The position numbers and the translations under genes were made by a program. From Betaproteobacteria bacterium TMED41 (GTDB taxonomy: Bacteria > Pseudomonadota > Gammaproteobacteria > Burkholderiales > Burkholderiaceae_A), in assembly GCA_002167365.1 (NCBI GenBank), contig NHCU01000059.1, positions 1 through 7,024 on the forward strand: DNA of 7,024 nt, given 5' to 3'. A model generated the notes under the pieces. That model searched no databases. It worked only from the letters and a program-made list of their open reading frames with translations, and was not told the DNA's origin. How positions within the stretch are numbered: position 1 is the first letter of the stretch; each line of letters opens with the position of its first letter. Shown piece after piece: positions 1-5,894 of this stretch.

Positions 1-215
1 ATCAGGATGCGGCCCTCAAAGTCGCGGCCCTCGTCCTCGAGCGGTGCCCCACCGAAATCCCGCAGATTCTTTTCCGCGACCCGCGCGGGGTTTGGGACCC
101 GGGGATGCCCGAGCTGTGTGCGGCGGTGCACGACGGCGACGCGTGCCTGGTGCAGCAGATTGTGGGCTGGGCGCTGCTGTACGAGCTGCACGTCAACGGC
201 AACGAGACGACAGAC
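1..215. other. GC-rich segment of foreign composition
   Basis: This stretch is far richer in G and C than the rest of the window. Read in the frame that continues into the following gene, 61 of 69 codons end in G or C, and the peptide looks like a plausible globular helix-rich sequence (for example ALKVAALVLERCP and LVQQIVGWALLYEL), loosely like a helical-repeat protein. The change is abrupt, between about 205 and 225. It could be an assembly chimera, a horizontally acquired or eukaryote-derived fragment, or a true N-terminal fusion. I favour a chimeric join, because the downstream protein lacks the signal peptide that its relative carries. Confidence 0.55.
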
Positions 216-950
216 GCCGCGGCTGCGGTTGATGTTATGCCAGAAACAATCCCCGCTGCTGTCGAGACAGAAGAATCGAGTACCGCTTTCGTCGAATACG
301 TTTGGCATAAAGAAGGCGCAAACTTCTCGCGCGAAGCTTTGATGGAAAAAGTTGCGTTTTGGAACGGACTTATTGATGCCGGCGAATACGATATAACTCG
401 CGTGAATCTTCTTTTTCCGCGCGAGGCCAGCGAAAATTATGACTTCGTTTGGGTAATGGTATGGCCTTCTGCAGAAGCACGTGACGAAGGATGGGCTTAC
501 TGGACGGCAAATGATGAGCCTTCATGGTTGCAGGAGATTGAAGGCGTCTTTAGTTTCGATGCGGCAGACGCCTATATGTTTGCGTCAACTACTCAGATGC
601 AAGCCTCTGAGGCCAATACTACTGACGTGTTTGAAAACCAGTTTAATTTCTGCAGGTACTCCGAGGGCAAGGGCCCATCGGACTTGTCTGCCTTCCAACT
701 GGCGCACGCCGAGTTTTTGAAAGCTTATGAAGAAGAGGCTGGCCCCAGTGGCTATTGGTATACCTTACTTGAGCCTACGTTCGAACCTAACGACCCGACG
801 CCGGATTTTGTCTGGTTGGATCTTTGGTCAACCGCCGAAGAAAAAACGGATGGCATGGCGTATTTCGCGGATTCCGATCTGGCAAATGCGCTAGATGCTA
901 TGGCTACTTGCAATCGTACAGGCTTTTCTGGGCTGAACATTCGAAGTTAG
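3..950 (+). CDS. Two-part alpha/beta-barrel-like protein, 5' end missing or chimeric
   Basis: The frame is open from the left edge to a TAG at 948-950, with TAA following directly. From about position 288 the product contains two similar halves: the block at 438-503 (starts YDFVW) and the block at 801-866 (starts PDFVW) share about 10 of 22 residues, including DFVW, a second Trp, A-E, and G-x-A-Y. Each half has the strand-helix-strand-strand-helix look and ~100-residue length of dimeric alpha/beta-barrel (ABM-like) domains; the fold is inferred from pattern only. The first ~69 codons (3-209) are G/C-ending in about 88% of cases against about 43% in the next 69, so they are probably not native to this gene. 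Met codons at 105 and 237 have no SD, and no signal peptide is visible, although the related gene ending at 5895 has one. The real start is therefore probably absent. Ligand and reaction are unknown. It may accompany the downstream receptor, from which ~510 bases separate it. Confidence 0.7.
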   Translation, partial: QDAALKVAALVLERCPTEIPQILFRDPRGVWDPGMPELCAAVHDGDACLVQQIVGWALLYELHVNGNETTDAAAAVDVMPETIPAAVETEESSTAFVEYVWHKEGANFSREALMEKVAFWNGLIDAGEYDITRVNLLFPREASENYDFVWVMVWPSAEARDEGWAYWTANDEPSWLQEIEGVFSFDAADAYMFASTTQMQASEANTTDVFENQFNFCRYSEGKGPSDLSAFQLAHAEFLKAYEEEAGPSGYWYTLLEPTFEPNDPTPDFVWLDLWSTAEEKTDGMAYFADSDLANALDAMATCNRTGFSGLNIRS

Positions 951-956
951 TAAAAA

Positions 957-1004
957 GTGTAAACACAGTCGGGCTCGGAGCATCTGCCCGGGTTCGGCTT
1001 ACAC
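957..1004 (+). terminator. Possible hairpin downstream of the left gene
   Basis: GTGTAA (957-962) pairs with TTACAC (999-1004), and inside it CGGGC (970-974) pairs with GCCCG (986-990), with side loops of 7 and 8 bases. It begins 6 bases after the TAG stop. There is no run of T after it, so it is not a textbook intrinsic terminator; it may only stabilise the 3' end, or be chance. Confidence 0.3.
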
Positions 1005-1323
1005 CGTAATCTAAGCTTTACTCCGTCTGACAAACTAGCTTGGTGATGAAACTGAATTCACGTTCGCGTTTCTTCGAGCGCTCGGCAACGAAGATAAGAC
1101 GATCAAAAATCTAAGAAAAGAGGAATCATCTAACGGCTCCAGAATCCGCTGATGCTGTGAAATATAACCTAAGCCTAACCATTTGCCCCATTTGACGTGC
1201 CGTCTACCTCTCGTGAAATCAGGGAAAATTGGCCAAAAACACAGTGCTAGATCTGTTATTCATGTCCACTTAAATAACTTGAGGAGTAACTTTATTTCTT
1301 AGTCGGTAAGCTAAGAATATGTG

Positions 1324-1353
1324 TTGTAAAAAATTTTAAGAAAACTGCATAAA
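1324..1353 (+). promoter_or_regulatory. Possible sigma-70 promoter of the receptor gene
   Basis: TTGTAA at 1324-1329 (4 of 6 to the -35 consensus) and CATAAA at 1348-1353 (4 of 6 to the -10) are separated by 18 bases in AT-rich DNA. Transcription would begin near 1360, placing the hairpin at 1362-1383 at the very 5' end of the message and giving a leader of about 100 bases. The match is modest and no regulator site is recognised. Confidence 0.3.
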
Positions 1354-1361
1354 CTATTGAT

Positions 1362-1383
1362 TTTGCTCTGTCTGCAGAGCAAA
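1362..1383 (+). promoter_or_regulatory. Perfect 9-bp hairpin in the receptor leader
   Basis: TTTGCTCTG (1362-1370) and CAGAGCAAA (1375-1383) are exact complements around a four-base loop. The hairpin lies about 80 bases before the TTG start. It could be a 5' mRNA stabiliser, a small-RNA or protein target, or an operator in DNA form. It shares the core TGCTCTG/CAGAGCA with the hairpin that follows the gene at 3921-3951. Confidence 0.45.
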
Positions 1384-1450
1384 TTTAAATTCGAGTACCC
1401 TCTCGACGAGGAGGAAAAAATACGTATTATCGCCCTCGCTATTAAATCTT

Positions 1451-1455
1451 AGGAG
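1451..1455 (+). promoter_or_regulatory. Shine-Dalgarno site fixing a TTG start
   Basis: AGGAG lies 7 bases before TTG at 1463-1465. The frame is open upstream to a TGA at 1358-1360, but no ATG or GTG lies in frame between, and the codons after TTG encode a signal peptide. The SD therefore decides this rare start codon. Confidence 0.8.
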
Positions 1456-1462
1456 TTCAATT

Positions 1463-3910
1463 TTGAGTAAGTTTACCTGTTTAGGCGTAAGCGCAGCTTT
1501 GGCGTTAAGCTTCGCATGGCCGACTGCGATCCAGGCCGACGAAGAAATGGTCATCGAAGAGGTTATTGTTACCGCCCAAAAGCGCGAACAAAGCATTCAG
1601 GACGTGCCCATCGCTATATCAGCGTTTGACCAAGAGTTTCTGGATGACGCTGGTATTGATGACGTCTTGGAACTGCAATTCTTTGTCCCGGGCCTGACCA
1701 TCCTCAATAATCAGTCGCCCGCCCAGACCAATATTAACATTCGTGGCGTGGGCACTGCTGGCAACAGCTTATCGTTGGAGTCATCTGTAGGAATTTATGT
1801 TGACGGTGTATACCGATCAAGGCAGTCGTCGAGTATAGGGGACATTGTCGACGTCGAGCGGGTCGAGGTGTTAAAAGGCCCTCAGGGCACCTTGTTCGGC
1901 AAAAACACGGCGTCTGGCGCCCTGCAATTTCTGACTGTTAGGCCAGATCTCGATGCCCGAGATGGTTTTTTCGAAGTGCAGGGAGGTTCGGAAAACTACC
2001 GTAATTTTAAAGGAGCGGTGAACGTACCTTTAGTTGGAGGCTCAACAGCAATTCGGATCTCAGGCAGCCGAACCGAACGCGACGGCTACATGGAGAATTT
2101 GATCACCGGCACAGATCTTAACGATCGAGATCGCTACAGCCTACGCGGCCAACTCATGTTTGATAACGGAGGGGGGATTACCGCCCGAATTATTGCGGAT
2201 ATTTCAGAACTCGACGAAAAGTGCTGCGCGGCCACGAATATTTTTGACGGGCCTGGCGACACCATCGCTGGCTTTCTTGGAGCCGGCGGCGCCTTGCCTC
2301 CCACGGGCAACATGCCTGGCGCAAGCTTTTTGCTGCCGCTTGAGTTCGTAGCCTCAGCTCTAGGCTTTGCTGGCACACCTGTCGTTTTGGCGGACCAATA
2401 CAAGGATGACGTTGTTGCGCAAGATATTGACTCGTACGCTGACATCAAAGAAACCGGTTTGTCGGCCGAATTGAATTGGGAAGTCTCTGAAAAGACGACC
2501 TTGACCTCCGTCACTGCCTTCAGGACATATGATGCCAACGACTTTGTCGATGCGGACTTTGGTGCTCTAGACATCTTGAATGTGAGCGGTGGCCGAACGG
2601 AACAAGAAACCTTCAGCCAAGAATTCCGCGTTGCCGGCAACTATGGCGACCGAATAAATTATGTAGCGGGTGTTTACTTTTTCGACCAGGAAATAAACCG
2701 CTCAAATCGTCTGGGTCTCGGGACTGCAGCAAACTTATTGCTGACGGGTGGATTACCCACTTCAGCATTAATTGGGGGTCCGGCCGTGTGTCCTTTGTTG
2801 GGCATAACGGATGAAGTGTGCAGCGGCGCTGCTTTTCCTGCGGGTGAGTATGCCGACAATATCTCCACACAAGAACAAAAGAGCTGGGCGGTTTTTGCGC
2901 AGGCTGATTTCGATCTTACGGAGCAACTCGTAGCCACAGCCGGTGTTCGCTATCTAAACGAAGAAAAAGACATGAACGTTATGTTCACGGAGTCGATCTT
3001 CACGCCAGTTTGGGCGGCCTTCACACCATTATCGCCTGTGGTCCCCGACGTGGATAACGAGACGTTCGAAGATACTGCGGTTACCGGCACATTGAAGTTG
3101 TCTTATTTCATCAATGAGCAAGTCATGGGCTACGTATCTTGGGGCCGCGGCTATAAGTCTGGCGGCACAAACATTGACCGTATTTCGCCAGCCACAGGGG
3201 CACCGCTTTTGTTTGATCCGGAAACCTCTGACTCTCTTGAGATCGGTATAAAAGGCGACTTCCTCGACAAGCGCCTGCGGGTTAACGCATCGGCCTATCA
3301 AACTGACTTCAAAGATTTCCAAGCGAACACATTCGTTGGCACGGGCTTCGTTCTGCAAAACGCCGGCGCCATTGAAAGCCGCGGTATTGAAATGGATGTG
3401 ATAGCACTGATCAACTCTTGGCTGTCGATCGCTGGCGGTTTCGCCAACGTTGATGCTGAGTACGATTCATTTGTCGGAGGAGCATGTATACGTACGCCAT
3501 TTGGTGCAGAGCCAGATGCAACCAAAAGAAATTTCCCGACGGTATGCGACGTTTCTGGCAACCGCGTCGGGAGCACGCCAGAATGGTCATACTATGCGTC
3601 GCTCATAGCCGAGCGCCAAATGGGTGAAGGCTCTCTTTATAGTCGCGTCGACTATAACTGGCGAGACGAAATGTTTATTGGCAACGATAATGATCCGAAT
3701 AAGGTCGCGGAGTCGTCTGGTATTGCTAACGTGAAAGTCGGATATCGTTTTAACCAAGATCGTTACGACGTCTCTATTTGGGCAAAGAATGCCTTTGACA
3801 AAGATCATAGAACGAGCGCCTTTAACTCCGTTATACGCGAAGGTTCATTGACTGCTTACCACCTAGAGCCAAGAACAGTAGGTATCACGCTGCGTGCGAG
3901 CATGCAGTAA
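1463..3910 (+). CDS. TonB-dependent outer-membrane receptor
   Basis: This 815-residue protein is a 22-strand-type outer-membrane receptor that takes up a ligand with energy from TonB-ExbB-ExbD. A signal peptide (residues 1-25, cleavage after AIQA) is followed by a TonB-box-like EEVIVTAQKREQ at about 32-43. The plug domain (about 44-155) shows NIRGVG at 92-97, GIYVDGVYRSR, and VEVLKGPQGTLFG at 134-146 leading into KNTASGALQF. The remainder is the barrel, with typical strand and loop features (GRGYKSGG, ETSDSLEIGIKGDFLDKRLRVNAS, EPRTVGIT near the end). Length is normal for the family. Start is TTG with a good SD. Mature-protein cysteines fall in three close pairs (254/255, 443/453, 675/695), probably in outer loops. 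The last residues are LRASMQ and not the usual terminal aromatic residue. The ligand cannot be read from sequence; siderophores, aromatic compounds, sugars or lipids are all possible. No TonB, ABC transporter or sigma/anti-sigma pair is nearby. Confidence 0.95.
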   Translation: MSKFTCLGVSAALALSFAWPTAIQADEEMVIEEVIVTAQKREQSIQDVPIAISAFDQEFLDDAGIDDVLELQFFVPGLTILNNQSPAQTNINIRGVGTAGNSLSLESSVGIYVDGVYRSRQSSSIGDIVDVERVEVLKGPQGTLFGKNTASGALQFLTVRPDLDARDGFFEVQGGSENYRNFKGAVNVPLVGGSTAIRISGSRTERDGYMENLITGTDLNDRDRYSLRGQLMFDNGGGITARIIADISELDEKCCAATNIFDGPGDTIAGFLGAGGALPPTGNMPGASFLLPLEFVASALGFAGTPVVLADQYKDDVVAQDIDSYADIKETGLSAELNWEVSEKTTLTSVTAFRTYDANDFVDADFGALDILNVSGGRTEQETFSQEFRVAGNYGDRINYVAGVYFFDQEINRSNRLGLGTAANLLLTGGLPTSALIGGPAVCPLLGITDEVCSGAAFPAGEYADNISTQEQKSWAVFAQADFDLTEQLVATAGVRYLNEEKDMNVMFTESIFTPVWAAFTPLSPVVPDVDNETFEDTAVTGTLKLSYFINEQVMGYVSWGRGYKSGGTNIDRISPATGAPLLFDPETSDSLEIGIKGDFLDKRLRVNASAYQTDFKDFQANTFVGTGFVLQNAGAIESRGIEMDVIALINSWLSIAGGFANVDAEYDSFVGGACIRTPFGAEPDATKRNFPTVCDVSGNRVGSTPEWSYYASLIAERQMGEGSLYSRVDYNWRDEMFIGNDNDPNKVAESSGIANVKVGYRFNQDRYDVSIWAKNAFDKDHRTSAFNSVIREGSLTAYHLEPRTVGITLRASMQ

Positions 3911-3920
3911 CACACGGTAG

Positions 3921-3951
3921 GAACAGAGCAGTTCTTGTGGCTGCTCTGTTC
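3921..3951 (+). terminator. Strong hairpin after the receptor gene
   Basis: GAACAGAGCAG (3921-3931) and CTGCTCTGTTC (3941-3951) are perfect 11-base complements around a 9-base loop, starting 10 bases after the stop codon. The position suits a transcription terminator, but the bases that follow (ATTCCCGC) are not T-rich, so it may be a Rho-assisted or mRNA-protecting 3' structure. Confidence 0.6.
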
Positions 3952-4476
3952 ATTCCCGCTGGGCCAAGATGTCTCGAGTACGGCATGGCTGAAAAGATAA
4001 TTCTAATAACCCCGTGCCCATGTCCCGCCAAATATCTCTTTGCAGCGTCGGAAGCCGGTTAAGGGGTACAGGCCGCGTTTAACGAAGCAACCACCTGCGT
4101 ACTTGAGGGTGCTCAAGCGTGGGATTGTAACTGCCTAAGAACCAACGCCCTAAGCAGCTATATCTCTTCCGGTTTATCCATTAAAAAGCGCTTTCCCCAC
4201 ATTGGTTTCGGTTTTGCGCATAGTGAGATTGGCCTCATGTCTGAGATATTTTAAGAGACATTAAAGACATCGATGACTAACGCGTATTGTGAGGCTTACG
4301 CATCGATTGCACGTTCGCCATCTGTTGCGCGCCTACGCTTAACACCATGGCATCATCGCTTTGCGCTACTAGCTGCATATTCAACTCGCCTTGCACCCTA
4401 CAACAGCAGCAAATCTTGCGGCAAGTTTGGGGCCTTCTGGCGATGCAAAATCCCATTTGCCACTCGTTGTTGTGCC
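3952..4476. other. Gene-poor stretch between converging units
   Basis: I see no supported gene here. Reading frames on both strands around 4273-4536 give peptides rich in Cys and Arg, without SD sites or domain features. No RNA gene, insertion-sequence end or recombination site could be recognised. It may hold decayed coding sequence. Confidence 0.4.
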
Positions 4477-4854
4477 TCAAGAGTTCGTTCCAACGTGCAC
4501 AACTTGATGACTTTCAGGATCGACACTAATCGCTGAAATAAACGGCCCGTTTTGATCAATCGTGGTGAGTTCTAGGAGCTTATTTTTGATCTTCCAGTTC
4601 AAACTCAAGCGAAATTCGACGCGGATGCACGCTTCGATCCAATCGCCTAACAAGTTGTTCCAACCGCTGTGTTCAACGATTTCGCCAAAAGTAGGCCGTG
4701 TGGATGGCTGCGGCGTTGCGGTGACATGAAAAATGAAGTCGTTGCTGATCAGCTTTGGGGCGAAGAAGCGAAATAGGCCTTGAAGGGTTGGGCTTAGAAC
4801 CGCAGGGCCGAAATTTGGGCTGACCGTTTTAAAAAGCATATAAAAATGCTGCAC
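4477..4854 (-). CDS. Doubtful hypothetical protein or gene remnant
   Basis: This reading frame of 125 codons starts with GTG (4854) or ATG (4839). The frame stays open to 4908 without another usual start codon, and none of the candidates has an SD. The peptide from about residue 25 onward looks protein-like (GLFRFFAPKLISNDFIFHV, EHSGWNNLLGDWIEACIRVE), with normal Asp/Glu, Trp and Ile content and codon choice like its neighbours, so it may be real or the decayed middle of a gene. I recognise no family, signal peptide or membrane segment. It lies downstream of the three-gene minus-strand group, beyond paired hairpins at 4985-5039, so it would need its own promoter. Confidence 0.3.
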   Translation of the reverse strand: MQHFYMLFKTVSPNFGPAVLSPTLQGLFRFFAPKLISNDFIFHVTATPQPSTRPTFGEIVEHSGWNNLLGDWIEACIRVEFRLSLNWKIKNKLLELTTIDQNGPFISAISVDPESHQVVHVGTNS

Positions 4855-4984
4855 TCTATGGGCGCTAAGAACTCTAAATTGAAATAATGGGGGGCGAGGA
4901 AAGAGAAATTAGTCGACTTGTGCGTTAATACTAGAGCCGGAGGGTTTAAGTATAGCCATGCACGAGTGGTTTTTAACTCCTACA

Positions 4985-5039
4985 GCCGCTCAATCACAGC
5001 GGCAGCCCGATTTAGCCACTGCTGTCGGGGCTAAATCGG
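4985..5039 (-). terminator. Two adjacent hairpins ending the minus-strand group
   Basis: Just past the stop of the 99-aa gene (5056) the minus-strand message would meet an 11-bp perfect stem (5029-5039 with 5007-5017, 11-base loop). After 3 bases comes a 6-bp stem (AGCGGC 4998-5003 with GCCGCT 4985-4990, 7-base loop). Neither is followed by a T run in either direction. The site fits the 3' end of an operon; function as terminator is inferred from position. Confidence 0.5.
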
Positions 5040-5055
5040 TAAATCAAGTTTTGTC

Positions 5056-5355
5056 TCACTCAACGAGTGCCATAAATTCTTCGGTAGGGATAAACGGACC
5101 AGAGGATTCCACTTCAAATAGCTGATGCATGCCAAGGGTCGCAATTACTTTCTTCGAAGATTCAATATCTGGGTAGGTATTGATATTGACAAACTTGCCT
5201 ATGCCAGCCGCCCAGCCTCCAGCAACAGTCGTTCCGCCCGCTTGGGCAATTATATTCATTTGCTTTTCCTGCATTGCAACCCACGCATCGGACCCAGGTT
5301 CAACACCGTCCCAAGCCCTGCCCGGTCGGCCTATGGAAAACGAGGTATAGCTCAT
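5056..5355 (-). CDS. Small alpha/beta-barrel-like protein (99 aa)
   Basis: The product is a 99-residue leaderless, presumably cytoplasmic protein. ATG at 5353-5355 is preceded by TAGGAG at 7 bases, a good SD. Length and order of elements fit a single ABM-like domain. There is an N-terminal strand (SYTSFSIGRP), a helix (SDAWVAMQEKQMNIIAQAG), a Gly/Ala-rich turn and strand (GGTTVAGGWAAG), a strand (GKFVNINTYP) followed by a helix (DIESSKKVIATLG), and a closing strand before the acidic tail. Proteins of this fold usually dimerise around a small-ligand pocket; they include monooxygenases, isomerases and non-catalytic binders, and no catalytic residues can be assigned. It is the last gene of the minus-strand group, 75 bases after the 103-aa gene, so co-transcription is likely. 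It could also belong to an unrelated ferredoxin-like family. Confidence 0.8.
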   Translation of the reverse strand: MSYTSFSIGRPGRAWDGVEPGSDAWVAMQEKQMNIIAQAGGTTVAGGWAAGIGKFVNINTYPDIESSKKVIATLGMHQLFEVESSGPFIPTEEFMALVE

Positions 5356-5430
5356 TATTTCACTCCTATCTTTAAATTGATTAGCCTAACTCTTACATTT
5401 AATTTGATATTCGATCACTGCAAATCTAAG

Positions 5431-5742
5431 TCAAATCGCACTGTAGTAAACAGCGGTTCCCAAATTAGTAATGGCTTCTTTATTATCTTCCATCCACTGC
5501 TGAGTACCGCTCCACCATTCGGACGCTAACATCAGATCCATAAATTTTCCGTAACCTTCTTGGTTATCAAACTCTATGGAGTAGTGTGCTTGTTCGACGT
5601 CGCCACCGACGCTCGCGCGCCATAATTTAGGGTTCTTCGCTCCAAAGGACTCGTGTATCGGAGCAGACAGCTTCGAGCCTTCCGCCAGCAACATAAGACC
5701 TGCAGGAGTACCCTGCCAAGTCGTAACTGCTTGTATTGTCAT
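5431..5742 (-). CDS. Small alpha/beta-barrel-like protein (103 aa)
   Basis: This 103-residue leaderless protein is probably cytoplasmic. ATG at 5740-5742 has a near-perfect SD (GAGGAGGT) about 6 bases upstream, suggesting strong translation. The pattern fits a single ABM-like domain: strand (TIQAVTTWQG), helix (PAGLMLLAEGSKLSAPIHES), strand (KLWRASVGGD), strand (AHYSIEFDNQEGYGKFMDLM, running into a helix), then a Trp-rich helix (EWWSGTQQWMEDN) and a last strand (GTAVYYSAI). Similar proteins often begin with a strand carrying TTxWQG or IRWQG, in my general knowledge of the fold; I cannot name a family with confidence. No catalytic residue can be assigned. It sits 152 bases after the exported 250-aa gene and 75 before the 99-aa gene. 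Confidence 0.82.
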   Translation of the reverse strand: MTIQAVTTWQGTPAGLMLLAEGSKLSAPIHESFGAKNPKLWRASVGGDVEQAHYSIEFDNQEGYGKFMDLMLASEWWSGTQQWMEDNKEAITNLGTAVYYSAI

Positions 5743-5894
5743 AATCGACCTCCTCGTTTTTTTGGTTCTGCTAGGCTGCCGCTAATTCCAAATCCACTTT
5801 GCCAAGATAAGCGGCGTAAGGTCTTTTTCCATATCACCGCCATCCGAAAGATAGGTTTGGCTCGGGCGAGCCCACGCTCTATATGAACTAGCAA
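5743..5894 (-). other. Spacer between exported and 103-aa genes
   Basis: These 152 bases hold no convincing gene. A short GC-rich hairpin lies at 5859-5872 (GGCTC, loop GGGC, GAGCC), about 20 bases beyond the stop of the upstream gene in the minus direction. It could be a partial terminator or an mRNA-processing barrier that lets the two small genes be expressed at a different level. I see no clear separate promoter. Confidence 0.35.

Larger units (their letters stand above)
951..1462 (+). other. Intergenic region and receptor 5' leader
   Basis: There is no convincing gene in these ~510 bases. Elements seen: a two-tier inverted repeat just after the left gene (957-1004), a perfect 10-bp palindrome CGAGCGCTCG at 1075-1084, a possible promoter (1324-1353), a perfect hairpin (1362-1383), an unused SD-like GAGGAGG (1408-1414) and the functional SD (1451-1455). 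AT content rises towards the receptor gene, as expected for a control region. Confidence 0.5.

Noticed and set aside
2134..2640. Long minus-strand open frame (168 codons) inside the receptor gene
   Set aside because: It lies wholly antisense to the well-supported receptor and shows Ser/Pro/Lys-rich composition typical of a shadow frame; no supporting features.
4273..4536. Overlapping plus and minus frames of 67-87 codons
   Set aside because: Both are Cys/Arg-rich, lack SD sites and domains, and overlap each other, so neither is supported as a gene.
4640..4670. Integron attC-like bases (GCCTAAC followed by GTTGTTC)
   Set aside because: The second half does not match the required complementary core and there is no integrase or cassette arrangement.
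4958..5125. Plus-strand small ORF (about 55 codons) with GGAGGG upstream
   Set aside because: The SD-like site is 13 bases from the ATG, the frame runs through the paired hairpins and into the antisense of the 99-aa gene, and the peptide has no recognisable features.
5125..5529. Plus-strand 134-codon frame
   Set aside because: It is antisense to the two small minus-strand genes, which have strong SD sites; this is a shadow frame.
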